A DNA stretch of 38,393 bases. It comes from Hespellia sp. Its GTDB lineage: Bacteria > Bacillota > Clostridia > Lachnospirales > Lachnospiraceae. Position 1 is the first letter of the stretch. The number at the start of each line of letters is the position of its first letter. The notes under the pieces were generated by a model. That model saw only the letters and a list, made by a program, of their open reading frames with translations, had not been told where the DNA came from and did no database searches. Below, piece by piece: positions 7,825 to 15,959 of the stretch. A program made the position numbers and the translations under genes. The DNA is taken from NCBI GenBank assembly GCA_028689735.1, contig JAQVCP010000024.1, forward strand, positions 1 to 38,393, given 5' to 3'.

Positions 7825-7853
7825 ATTATATACCCCATATGGGTATATTGCAA
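7825..7853 (-). promoter_or_regulatory. csoR-copA promoter with CsoR operator in the spacer
   Basis: Minus strand: -35 TTGCAA (7848-7853), 17-base spacer, -10 TATAAT (7825-7830). The spacer is occupied by the near-palindrome whose plus-strand form is TACCCCATATGGGTA (7831-7845), which matches the known CsoR box type (ATACCC...GGGTAT). Repressor binding would directly block RNA polymerase. Confidence 0.88.
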
Positions 7854-7870
7854 GGATAATATTTCTCATT

Positions 7871-7924
7871 AAAAAACAAAAAAGAACAGAAAGAAGCATT
7901 GTGGTGTGCCCCTTGTCTGTTCTT
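7871..7924 (-). terminator. Intrinsic terminator of the DUF3877-like gene
   Basis: Minus strand: AAGAACAGA pairs with TCTGTTCTT (arms 7916-7924 and 7882-7890), followed by a T-rich tract (7871-7881). It ends transcription from 8509 before the csoR promoter. Confidence 0.8.
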
Positions 7925-7963
7925 CTTTTTTCATGCAGTTCCTTTTTCGCTCTCATCAAATAG

Positions 7964-8509
7964 TCACAGCGGACGTTCAAATTGAAAATCCTTGTAATCC
8001 GCCTCGGTAAAACGATGATACATCATATGGCGCCCTTCATCTGTGATGCAGTATCTGAAATTATCCGGCACTCCATCCTCAAAATATACAAGATAATCAA
8101 ATTCTCCATGATCCACTTTTTCCATGTGCACATGATCCGAATGCTTCTGAAATTGTTCCATAAGATCTTCAATAGTACACGAATGCTTCTCGATCGTTCG
8201 GATAAAATCGCTGATAAACTCTGTATCCGACATATGCTCGTGCACATAATTCACACCCTGCTCCGGTATCTTAATGCAGAAACGCTCTCCCTGATTGGAA
8301 ATCTCCACTTCTCCCAGCTTCTCTTTTACCCCCTCGCAAAACTCCTGCAAATCCCGCTTCATCTCCTCCACAGTATCTGTCTGAAGAAGAAAACTGTTCA
8401 AAGAGGCAAGCGGATAGTAAAGACGTATCACTTCACTTCGATATCCCAGCTTCAACTGCTGCTCCTTCAATACCTCAATTATATTCTCCTCTAACCTTGT
8501 AATCTCCAT
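7964..8509 (-). CDS. DUF3877-like protein
   Basis: 181 aa, no signal peptide or membrane segment, acidic. The N-terminal part (KLGYRSEVIRLYYPLASLN) resembles the DUF3877 family found mostly in Lachnospiraceae; residues 150-181 (FRYCITDEGRHMMYHRFTEADYKDFQFE) form a conserved-looking tail. Function unknown. Good AGGAG ribosome binding site. The Uma2-like gene lies 36 bases upstream in the same direction, so the two may be co-transcribed. Confidence 0.65.
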   Translation of the reverse strand: MEITRLEENIIEVLKEQQLKLGYRSEVIRLYYPLASLNSFLLQTDTVEEMKRDLQEFCEGVKEKLGEVEISNQGERFCIKIPEQGVNYVHEHMSDTEFISDFIRTIEKHSCTIEDLMEQFQKHSDHVHMEKVDHGEFDYLVYFEDGVPDNFRYCITDEGRHMMYHRFTEADYKDFQFERPL

Positions 8510-8545
8510 ACTATACTCCTACCCTGGACATCTTCTTTCATACCA

Positions 8546-9313
8546 TCAGTTCCATGCAGAAATATACTCCTCAATCTCTGCCATGTCAATCTCCATCTCT
8601 CCATCAAAAATACCAACCGGAATCTTTGCATCAAATCCATAGACAATTGGATAGCACTCCGTGGAGAAATCATAAACCAACACTCTCTTGTGATCCGGGT
8701 CGACAATCCAGTATTCCCGAACCCCGGCATTTTCATATTTTGACAGCTTTTTAATGGAATCCTTCCTCGCCGTGGATGGAGAGAGAATCTCCATTACAAA
8801 ATCCGGTGCCCCAAAGATACACTTTCTTGTAACTTTATCCCGGTCACACATGACAATTACATCCGGTTGTACCATCGTTCTGTCATCACAATCAAGCTGC
8901 ACATCAATTGGTGACACAATCGGAATACAGCTTCCCTTTTTTCCATGAATAAAATTTCTGAATCGCACTGCAATTTCAACAACCAACATCTGGTGAATTG
9001 AGGTAGGGGCCTTCATCTCACAAATCACTCCGTCAATCAACTCCACCCTCTGGTCGTCCGGAATGGCATAGTAGTCCTCCAACGTGTACTCTCCCTGCTG
9101 CTTCCCATACTGTGCTGCGCCTTCGCATATCCGGTCTGCCGCTGGCTCTCCAAAAAAGCGATTCAATGCCTCCAGTGTATCATAGCGAGGAGACTCCGTA
9201 CTGCCTCCGAATACCTTCTGTACCGTGCTAAGTGGAATATCTGCCCCCTCAGCAATCTGGGCATAGGTGTAACCTTTTTCTTTTTTTATCTCTTTCATTC
9301 GTTCTATTTTCAT
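8546..9313 (-). CDS. HTH-Uma2 fusion: PD-(D/E)XK endonuclease-fold protein
   Basis: About 255 aa from ATG 9313. Residues 1-55 form an XRE-type helix-turn-helix (YTYAQIAEGADIPLSTVQKV). Residues 75-255 are a Uma2/DUF820 restriction-endonuclease-like domain: ELIDGVI, VQPDVIV (148-154), DFVMEILSPST (172-182) and KYENAGVREYWIVDP. The start at 9313 is preferred over ATG 9340 because GGAGG lies 8 bases before it. Uma2 proteins are widespread with poorly known function; the DNA-binding domain suggests action at specific sites or autoregulation. Could be part of a defence or mobile trait; unproven. Confidence 0.85.
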   Translation of the reverse strand: MKIERMKEIKKEKGYTYAQIAEGADIPLSTVQKVFGGSTESPRYDTLEALNRFFGEPAADRICEGAAQYGKQQGEYTLEDYYAIPDDQRVELIDGVICEMKAPTSIHQMLVVEIAVRFRNFIHGKKGSCIPIVSPIDVQLDCDDRTMVQPDVIVMCDRDKVTRKCIFGAPDFVMEILSPSTARKDSIKKLSKYENAGVREYWIVDPDHKRVLVYDFSTECYPIVYGFDAKIPVGIFDGEMEIDMAEIEEYISAWN

Positions 9314-9401
9314 GCATGATTCCTCCACGCAGTCCATCATCTATCCACAGAATAGCATAATTATATCCATTTTTCAACCTGTTGTCCATTTTTAACAAAA
9401 C

Positions 9402-9459
9402 AAAAAAAATACCCGGATATGAGCACCAACTACTATATTGTCACTCATCATCCAGGTAT
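9402..9459 (-). terminator. Intrinsic terminator of the small gene at 9484
   Basis: Minus strand: ATACCTGGATGATGAG pairs with CTCATATCCGGGTAT with one bulged base and one G-T pair, followed by a T8 run. It sits between the small gene and the HTH-Uma2 gene. Confidence 0.75.
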
Positions 9460-9483
9460 CCGTTTATATTCTGTGCTTTAATC

Positions 9484-9687
9484 TCATCTCAAAAAAGAAA
9501 GATCCTGTATGTTGGATTTGCGAAGACCGACATGGATGACTTCTTCCCTGTAATCATGTATCACCCAGATTACCGTATACTCTTCCACCTTATCAAATGT
9601 AATGCGCTCCCCCTCCCTCGGAACTGCAACAACTCCTTTGAACCCTTTGATCCATTCATTCTTCTCATCATAAAACATAATATCCAT
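9484..9687 (-). CDS. Small hypothetical protein (67 aa)
   Basis: Starts ATG after a GGAAGGAAG purine tract and is followed by a good intrinsic terminator, which supports a real gene. The sequence alternates charged and hydrophobic residues (MDIMFYDEKNEW..., VEEYTVIWVIHDYREEVIHV) and suggests a small beta-rich soluble domain. No family recognised. Monocistronic. Confidence 0.5.
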   Translation of the reverse strand: MDIMFYDEKNEWIKGFKGVVAVPREGERITFDKVEEYTVIWVIHDYREEVIHVGLRKSNIQDLSFLR

Positions 9688-9859
9688 AATTTTTCATCTT
9701 CCTTCCTTTTATGCTTGAACATCAGCTGCTCTTAAATTTAGCTTCCTGCAAACGGGCTGACATCGTCCTTTTTGAACCAACAGTACAACTTTCCTGTCTC
9801 CTATGATTGTCATTATACAGATAAACCCAACCATTTTCAACGAATGAAGCGAAAACACC

Positions 9860-9895
9860 ACAAAAAAGACAAAACTGTTTTACCAATTTTGTCTT
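9860..9895 (-). terminator. Intrinsic terminator of the antimicrobial-peptide ABC operon
   Basis: Minus strand: AAGACAAAA (9887-9895) pairs with TTTTGTCTT (9867-9875), followed by a T-rich stretch. It lies about 25 bases after the stop of the permease gene ending at 9921. The rest of 9688-9920 has no supported gene. Confidence 0.7.
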
Positions 9896-9920
9896 CTTCT
9901 CATATTTTTTACTCAAATCT

Positions 9921-10691
9921 TTACCGCACATCACGCTTTTTCAGCCACCACACAGCCATTATGCAAAACACCACAAAGTAAATCACTACCACTGAGAAAA
10001 ACACCACATTTCCCTGCGTGAGTACATCCTCTGCCTTATTGGCATTCATCCCCATCATTAGCTGCGAGTATGGAAAATAAATTCCGTACCCGTAGCTTGC
10101 CACCAGATATCCAGCGATTCCGCCCAGAAACCCAACCAGCACAGGCACCGCAAAGTTATGAATCACCATTGACACCAACATCTGAATTGCCGCAATGACA
10201 AGGGCCCCAAGTGTTCCCCGAATGAGCCACCACAAAATCGTCAGAGGTATCTTTCCAGGAACACCAATGAGCATTCCGGCAAGAAGAAATAAAACTCCCA
10301 CCAGCAGTTGAAGCTCCACGATCAGACGAACCAGAATCGCAAATTTTGCCAGATACAATTTCCCAGTCTCCACCGGCATGGTCATGTAAAGATTCCAGTT
10401 CCTGCCCCTGTGCTCCACTCTCCACAGGAAAGATGCTGCTATCGCAATCATGGGTGCAAAGAAGAAAAACGCATAAAACAACGTAAACTGCGTCCAGAGA
10501 TCATACCAGCCGTCTTTTAGAATCTCTATATTCTGCTGGTAATTCACGGTTCCTATAATACAGGGCAGAAGCGGAATCAGGAAAAAACACAGTTTCCAAA
10601 GACTATGCCTGTACTTGCGCTTTTCCACCGCTACAATCTCCCCGAAACGCTGCCTGTACTTCTGCTGTTCCATCACAATCATTTCCCCCAT
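9921..10691 (-). CDS. ABC-2 type permease, lantibiotic immunity (LanG/CprC-like)
   Basis: 256 aa with six predicted membrane segments (about 34-50, 69-90, 114-140, 150-175, 180-200, 230-250). The fold and gene order (ATPase, permease, permease) match bacitracin/lantibiotic protection transporters such as LanFEG and C. difficile CprABC. RVEHRGRNWNLYMTMPV is the typical cytosolic loop between helices 2 and 3. ATG preceded by AGGAGG at 7 bases. The second permease ends 2 bases before this start, so the operon is tight. Likely exports or expels cationic antimicrobial peptides from the membrane. Confidence 0.85.
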   Translation of the reverse strand: MGEMIVMEQQKYRQRFGEIVAVEKRKYRHSLWKLCFFLIPLLPCIIGTVNYQQNIEILKDGWYDLWTQFTLFYAFFFFAPMIAIAASFLWRVEHRGRNWNLYMTMPVETGKLYLAKFAILVRLIVELQLLVGVLFLLAGMLIGVPGKIPLTILWWLIRGTLGALVIAAIQMLVSMVIHNFAVPVLVGFLGGIAGYLVASYGYGIYFPYSQLMMGMNANKAEDVLTQGNVVFFSVVVIYFVVFCIMAVWWLKKRDVR

Positions 10692-10693
10692 AC

Positions 10694-11455
10694 TTAGACC
10701 TCCTTCTTTTCAAATAAGATTCTTCCCGCCAGATAAAGCGTTGCTCCGATTCCGAGAAACACAAGAATTCCAAGCCAGTTACATGTTCCGCCATTGACAC
10801 CATATGCCCCGCTCTCCTTGTCCCACCAGTATTCCACCGGTGCAAGTATCACGTAATATCCCCAAATGGTCATGCGTCGTATCTGCGGCACGTAGAGGGT
10901 AAACAGCCCCGAAAATGATCCAAGCAGTCCAATCACCAGCGGAATCATCTGATTTTCCAGAAAAAGGGATAACAGGAGCTGAAGCAGGAAAATGCTGACA
11001 CTGACCACAAAAATCTCCAAAAGAAAAAACAGCAGATTTCCCCAGGGTATGGGCTGCACGTAATGATATACGCCGCCCATTCCAAGGACAATCAGAAGTT
11101 GAGAAAGAGTCATCCAGAAAACATACTTCATCCCCTCCCACACCTTAGTATTATAGATTTCATGACGCTTTTCCAGCGTACAAAGAAGCTTTAAATTATT
11201 TCCCTTATGCTCCATATCACACAGACGACTGGCAAGAATTCCCAGCGTCAGCGGAAAAAATATAACATTCAGAATCGGAATCATATAAATCATGGCGTAA
11301 TATTCCGTCCCCTGCCATATGCGGGACGCATCGCTGAAGCTATACACCGTCCAGATCAGCTCTAAAAACAATGCAGCCATAATCAGAAGTCCCGTCTTTC
11401 GGTATTTTAATTTCTTTCTTTCCACACGATCAAACTGTAATACATTTGTCATCAC
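10694..11455 (-). CDS. ABC-2 type permease, lantibiotic immunity (LanE/CprB-like)
   Basis: 253 aa with about six hydrophobic segments; loop DMEHKGNNLKLLCTLEKRHEIY corresponds to the same cytosolic loop as in its partner permease. Its ATG overlaps the stop of the ATPase gene (ATGA), implying translational coupling. Together with the neighbouring permease and the ATPase it should form one transporter for antimicrobial peptide immunity. Confidence 0.85.
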   Translation of the reverse strand: MMTNVLQFDRVERKKLKYRKTGLLIMAALFLELIWTVYSFSDASRIWQGTEYYAMIYMIPILNVIFFPLTLGILASRLCDMEHKGNNLKLLCTLEKRHEIYNTKVWEGMKYVFWMTLSQLLIVLGMGGVYHYVQPIPWGNLLFFLLEIFVVSVSIFLLQLLLSLFLENQMIPLVIGLLGSFSGLFTLYVPQIRRMTIWGYYVILAPVEYWWDKESGAYGVNGGTCNWLGILVFLGIGATLYLAGRILFEKKEV

Positions 11456-12366
11456 AGACTCAGCCTCCTTCCGGTCAGTTCCAGGAAAATATCCTCCAAA
11501 CTCTTATGCCATTCCTCCACTCTTAAAATTCCGATATCCCGCTCCACCATCTGTGCCACGAGCATCGCCACTTTCTCATCCGGCAGCTTAGAAAGACGGA
11601 TGCCGTCCTGGTCCCGCTTTGCCTGCAATTTCCGTTCTCTGATCAATGCCAGAGCTGCCTCATCATCCAGGGTATGAAGAAATATACTTCGGCTGCCAAA
11701 TGACTGAAGTCTCTCCATACTGTCCTGAAAAACCAGTTCTCCCTTGTCGATAATCCCCACCGTGTCGGCCATCTGATCTATTTCACTGAGCAAATGGCTG
11801 GAAATGACCACCGTCATGCCATAACGCTCCGGCAGCGAACAGATAAGTTCTCTGATTTCCTGAATACCAGAAGGGTCCAGACCGTTCGTCGGCTCATCCA
11901 GCAGAAGGAGCTTCGGGCGCCCTAAAAGTGCCATGGCAATTCCCAGGCGCTGCTTCATTCCCAGAGAGTAGTGATCTGCTTTCTTATTCTGTTGGTTCTC
12001 CATTCGCACAATATGGAGTACTTCATCAATCTGTTCTTTCGGTACCCCCTTTAACATCTGCACAATCTCCAGATTCTCTCGTCCTGATAAATGCCCATAA
12101 TAGGACGGCGATTCAACCAGAGAACCGGTATGCTTTAAAATATTCAGCCGGTTCTGCTGATTCATGGTCTTTCCAAAGATCTCCACCGCCCCACCTGTAG
12201 GCTTCACAAGATTCAAAATCATTTTCATCGTTGTACTCTTTCCTGCCCCATTTGGTCCCAGAAAACCATAAATACTCTTTTGAGGTACCCGCAAATCTAA
12301 GTCCTTCACCGAATCCATTCTTCCGTAAGTCTTCGTAAGGTTTTTTGTTTTTAAAATATAATCCAT
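11452..12366 (-). CDS. ABC transporter ATP-binding protein, lantibiotic/bacitracin immunity (LanF/CprA-like)
   Basis: 304 aa. Walker A GPNGAGKST at about 38-46, signature YSLGMKQRLGIA at about 133-144, Walker B LLLLDEPTNG at about 153-162, switch His in SSHLLSEID. The C-terminal 80 residues are the extension usual in BcrA-like ATPases. First gene of the three-gene operon, with AAAGGAGG upstream of the ATG. Divergent from the two-component genes at 12622, which probably control it. Confidence 0.93.
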   Translation of the reverse strand: MDYILKTKNLTKTYGRMDSVKDLDLRVPQKSIYGFLGPNGAGKSTTMKMILNLVKPTGGAVEIFGKTMNQQNRLNILKHTGSLVESPSYYGHLSGRENLEIVQMLKGVPKEQIDEVLHIVRMENQQNKKADHYSLGMKQRLGIAMALLGRPKLLLLDEPTNGLDPSGIQEIRELICSLPERYGMTVVISSHLLSEIDQMADTVGIIDKGELVFQDSMERLQSFGSRSIFLHTLDDEAALALIRERKLQAKRDQDGIRLSKLPDEKVAMLVAQMVERDIGILRVEEWHKSLEDIFLELTGRRLSL

Positions 12367-12621
12367 ATGTCTCCGCCTCCTTTAAAATGTCTTTTCCATA
12401 CTCCATCAGTGTAGAGCGAACGCCTTTCGCACACCTTTTCTATTCCTTACTTTTTCCTTAAGTTTCCTTTGATTCCGTGCAATTTATATGGCTTTCTTTT
12501 ATACTTATTTTAGAGTATCAAGTAATCAGACATTCGGAATCCACTTCGCTGCTTCCCCGTGATTGCTTTATGCGATTTGAATTGTATCAGACAAAATTTT
12601 CGATAGAGATGAGGAGTACAC
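12367..12621. promoter_or_regulatory. Divergent control region between ABC operon and two-component genes
   Basis: Holds start signals for both directions: AAAGGAGG for the ATPase and GAGGAGT for the regulator. A small dyad GCGAA/TTCGC sits near 12416-12431 in the ABC-operon leader. I could not identify convincing -35/-10 pairs or a repeated response-regulator box by eye. Confidence 0.4.
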
Positions 12622-13341
12622 ATGAACACAATAGAAGATGCAAAAATTCTTATAGTAGACGATAATCCCGGGCTGCGCCGTCTGGTCACCGGGATTCTAA
12701 AACGGGACGGATTTTGTAATCTGACAGCCGCTGACTGCTGTGCTGCCGCAAAAAGCAGCTTCCTCCAGTGTCATCCCGATTTTATCATTCTGGATATTAT
12801 GCTCCCAGATGGAGACGGCTTTTCTCTGATGCCCTTTTTCCGAAAGTCATCCTTTGTTCCGGTCCTCTTTCTCTCCGCAAAGGATGAAGACGAAGACCGG
12901 CTGCGCGGCCTGGGACTTGGCGCAGATGATTACCTCACCAAACCATTTCTCCCGCAGGAACTGCTGCTGCGCATCCGCTCCATTTTGAGACGTACGTATC
13001 AAATTGGAAATGCAGAAACAAGTAGCCCCTCCCTACTGACTCTAGGGACAAGAACCATCGATTTTGCCGGAGCGGTGGTGACAGAACAAAATGGAACAGC
13101 CTCGCCACTGACTGCCAAGGAGCTGCTTCTTTTACAAAAGCTTTACGAAAACCGGGGAAATATTGTCACCTTTGACGCCATTTGCGAGACGCTGTGGGGC
13201 GATGCCTATTACGGCTATGAAAACTCTCTTATGGTACACATCCGAAGACTTCGGGAAAAGGTAGAAGAGATACCCTCCAAACCAAAATGGATTCTTACGG
13301 CACGGGGGCTTGGCTACAAGCTGGCAAAGGAGAGATTATGA
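12622..13341 (+). CDS. OmpR-family response regulator (CprR/LanR-like)
   Basis: 239 aa. Receiver domain residues 7-125 with acidic pocket DD (13-14), phosphoacceptor D58 (ILDIMLP) and conserved K107 (YLTKPF). Winged-helix DNA-binding domain 140-238 with LTAKELLLLQKL and RGLGYKL. GAGGAG ribosome binding site. Its stop overlaps the kinase start (ATGA). Expected to activate the divergent ABC operon when the kinase detects antimicrobial peptides. Confidence 0.93.
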   Translation: MNTIEDAKILIVDDNPGLRRLVTGILKRDGFCNLTAADCCAAAKSSFLQCHPDFIILDIMLPDGDGFSLMPFFRKSSFVPVLFLSAKDEDEDRLRGLGLGADDYLTKPFLPQELLLRIRSILRRTYQIGNAETSSPSLLTLGTRTIDFAGAVVTEQNGTASPLTAKELLLLQKLYENRGNIVTFDAICETLWGDAYYGYENSLMVHIRRLREKVEEIPSKPKWILTARGLGYKLAKERL

Positions 13342-14735
13342 AAAGTATTCTTAGAATTGTACGAAGGTACGTTGGCAGTGCTGTTTTTATCAGCATTGCA
13401 ATAATTCTTATCAATCTTGTTGTATGGTGCTATTGTATGCTCCGGTTTTCACCTGCAAATTTCCATTCCTACCGGAAACTCACCACTATTTCTGACCAGT
13501 TTTATGTTGAAAATGGAACGATTCAGTTATCCCAGGAAGGACTGGTGCTTTTGGAGGAGCAGTATCAATTCGGAATGCTTCTGGATGAAAACGGGGACAT
13601 CATCTGGAGCTGTCATCTGCCGACCGAGCTGAAGCACACCTATACGCTGGCCGACATCAGTTCTGCCAGCAAGTGGTATCTGGATGACTACCCTGTCTGG
13701 ATGTGGAACTGCGACAAGGGGATCTTCGTGACAGGATACGATAAAAATTCAGTCTGGAAATACACGCTGGAATTCCCGCAATCTGGAATCAAAGCCTTTA
13801 CCTTTGCACTCCCGCTCTGCAATCTCCTTCTGATTGCTCTTTTCAGCCTGTTTTTCGGGAGACGTTTTTACTGCGCGCTCAAGCCCGTTGCTCTGGGAAT
13901 CGAAGCACTTTCTCTGGAGAAGCGCATCTCTCTGCCGGAAAATGGAATCCTGATTGATTTAAAACAGCGGCTCAACCAGACTTCCCGGATTCTGGAACAG
14001 CAGAAAAATCTGCTCACCAGGCGGGATACTGCCCGGACGGAATGGATTTCCGGAGTATCCCACGATATCCGCACACCACTTTCTATGATTATGGGCTATG
14101 CAGATTCTCTGGAGACAGATTCTTCTCTGACACAGGAGCAGGCGGAAGCTGCCGCCATTATCAAGCAGCAGAGCCTGCGGATCAAAGAACTGATTGAGGA
14201 CCTGAACCTGACCTCCAAGCTGGAGTATCAGATGCAGCCCCTCCGCCTGGAAAAGTGCGCCATTGCCGCGCTGCTCCGCGAGCTGATTGCTGACTATTAC
14301 AACCAGCATCTGTCCGAGCTCTACGAGATTAATCTGCAAATGAAACCCGATGCCGGACACATTTCCCTCATGGCTGACCGAACGCTCCTGCTTCGCGCAT
14401 TTCGTAACCTCATCAATAACAGCATCCGCCATAATCCCAATGGCTGCCGGATTACCATTTTGCTCTCTACACGGCCAGCAGGCTGTCAAATTCTGTACTT
14501 TGACAATGGGGCCGGGATTCCTGAACCTGTTCTGGAGGCATATTATAAGGGAGAAGGAACCACCGATTCCTCCTCCCCGCACATTATGGGTCTCTATTTA
14601 ATTGAAAAAATCATCCGGGTTCACCATGGAACCTTCGATCTGCTTGTTCCAGATGATAGGAACTTTGATGTACTAGCGGATGATTTAACGCTGCCTCAAA
14701 AGGGGATGGGTGCTGCTATTGTCCTGCCTGTCTAG
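13338..14735 (+). CDS. Sensor histidine kinase (CprK/LanK-like)
   Basis: 465 aa. Transmembrane segments at about 12-33 and 152-173 enclose an extracellular sensor of about 115 residues. DHp helix with phosphoacceptor H242 (SGVSHDIRTP); ATPase domain with N-box (FRNLINNSIRH), G1 (DNGAGIP) and MGLYLIEKI. The architecture fits lantibiotic-sensing LanK kinases. ATG at 13338 overlaps the regulator stop and follows AAAGGAGA. The 3' end overlaps the convergent transporter gene by 20 bases. Confidence 0.92.
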   Translation: MKSILRIVRRYVGSAVFISIAIILINLVVWCYCMLRFSPANFHSYRKLTTISDQFYVENGTIQLSQEGLVLLEEQYQFGMLLDENGDIIWSCHLPTELKHTYTLADISSASKWYLDDYPVWMWNCDKGIFVTGYDKNSVWKYTLEFPQSGIKAFTFALPLCNLLLIALFSLFFGRRFYCALKPVALGIEALSLEKRISLPENGILIDLKQRLNQTSRILEQQKNLLTRRDTARTEWISGVSHDIRTPLSMIMGYADSLETDSSLTQEQAEAAAIIKQQSLRIKELIEDLNLTSKLEYQMQPLRLEKCAIAALLRELIADYYNQHLSELYEINLQMKPDAGHISLMADRTLLLRAFRNLINNSIRHNPNGCRITILLSTRPAGCQILYFDNGAGIPEPVLEAYYKGEGTTDSSSPHIMGLYLIEKIIRVHHGTFDLLVPDDRNFDVLADDLTLPQKGMGAAIVLPV

Positions 14736-15624
14736 ATCCTGACAGCTTCTGCTGCGATAAAATCAGTCCCGACAGAATCAGCACTGCCCCGGCAATAGAC
14801 ACCAGTGTCAGCTTCTCATGCAGGATGAACACCGACAGCACCACCGTCACGATAGGAGAAATGTAGATATACACACTGGTCTTGACCGCCCCGATCCATT
14901 TTGTAGAAATATTCCACAGCAAAAAGCCAAGCGCACTGGCGCAAAAACCAAGGAACAGGAAGTTCAGCCAGATTTCCGGGCTGCGGAATCTATCAAGACT
15001 CCAGCTCGCTCCCCGCACCAGTGCAATTGGAATCAAAAAAACAATGCCGTAAAAATAGATTCTTCTTGTCACCGCGATCATCGGATAATTCCACTCGCTG
15101 ATTTTTTTCAAAAATGCCGAATACATGCCCCAGGAAATCATGGCCAGAAATGCCAGACCATCCCCTGCCGGATTCAGATGAAGGCTCCCCTGCCCGTTCA
15201 GACTGATCATCGCAACGCCGATAATCGCAATGACAAATCCAATATAAAAATTCTTTCCCGGCTTCTCGCTCTTAAAAAATATACTTACCATCACCGCAAC
15301 AAAAAATGGTGCACACGTTACGATGATCCCCACATTGGATGCATAAGTAAGCGTAAGCGCCGTATTCTCCAGCATAAAATACAGTACAATTCCACACAGA
15401 GCCGCCCCCGCGAAATAGAATTCCCGCTTTTTCTCCTCTATCTTCAAACGATGGGGGAAAACTGCCAGAAGTGCTATGAGTGCAAGCACTGCTCTTGTCA
15501 TCAACACTTCGATGGGAGAAAACTCCGATAGGAGTACCTTCGTCGACACAAAGGTCGCGCCCCACATAATCTGTGTCCCACATGCCATCACATGCCCCAG
15601 CGCATGTTTCTTCTGTTCTGTCAT
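14716..15624 (-). CDS. EamA/DMT superfamily transporter
   Basis: 302 aa with ten predicted membrane helices in two EamA repeats (about 10-145 and 155-295). The helix-end motif MWGATFVSTKVLLSEFSPIE at the start is typical of drug/metabolite transporters. Substrate unknown; the family exports amino acids, metabolites or drugs. The 3' end overlaps the histidine kinase gene. The ribosome binding site is moderate (AAGGAATAAGAG). Confidence 0.88.
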   Translation of the reverse strand: MTEQKKHALGHVMACGTQIMWGATFVSTKVLLSEFSPIEVLMTRAVLALIALLAVFPHRLKIEEKKREFYFAGAALCGIVLYFMLENTALTLTYASNVGIIVTCAPFFVAVMVSIFFKSEKPGKNFYIGFVIAIIGVAMISLNGQGSLHLNPAGDGLAFLAMISWGMYSAFLKKISEWNYPMIAVTRRIYFYGIVFLIPIALVRGASWSLDRFRSPEIWLNFLFLGFCASALGFLLWNISTKWIGAVKTSVYIYISPIVTVVLSVFILHEKLTLVSIAGAVLILSGLILSQQKLSGSRQAGQ

Positions 15625-15691
15625 TCTCTTATTCCTTACCTTTTTCCTTTAATTTCCGATATCTTTCCATTTTTACACAAATCGAACATAT

Positions 15692-15949
15692 TTACAAGAG
15701 AGAATCCTTGCCACTTTCAGCTTGTTGCTTCAGCGATTCGAGCTCCTGATCTATCTTTAGCAGCTTGTGTTTTTTGTGAAACAGGATGATAAGATCGACG
15801 AGTAAAGGCAGAATCATCAGCGCCGTGGATTGCTGCCACAGATAAAAGATACAATACCTGTAGTCGACTACGACGAGAAATACTACAAACAGCACAGCAG
15901 ACCAGATTTTATAGATCTTTATGATAATTTGTAACCAATTGCTTTTCAT
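15692..15949 (-). CDS. Small two-helix membrane protein downstream of mgtC-like gene
   Basis: 85 aa starting MKSNWLQIII, with GGGAGG 6 bases before the ATG. Two hydrophobic segments (about 15-36 and 42-57) and a charged, coiled-coil-like tail (KIDQELESLKQQAESGK). The gene begins 10 bases after the MgtC-family stop, so the two are probably co-translated. The reading frame is open upstream to 16255 but that extension lies in the MgtC gene in another frame. No family recognised; possibly a regulator or partner of the MgtC protein (inference). Confidence 0.7.
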   Translation of the reverse strand: MKSNWLQIIIKIYKIWSAVLFVVFLVVVDYRYCIFYLWQQSTALMILPLLVDLIILFHKKHKLLKIDQELESLKQQAESGKDSLL

Positions 15950-15959
15950 AGACACCTCC

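Noticed and set aside
7795-7980. 61-aa minus-strand frame between csoR and the DUF3877-like gene
   Set aside because: It covers the csoR promoter/operator and a terminator, so it is not a gene.
9722-9934. 70-aa minus-strand frame between the ABC operon and the small protein
   Set aside because: It includes the ABC operon terminator and has no ribosome binding site or family.
12113-12406. 97-aa minus-strand frame upstream of the ABC ATPase
   Set aside because: Almost all of it is an alternative frame of the ATPase gene, whose own frame has the Walker motifs.
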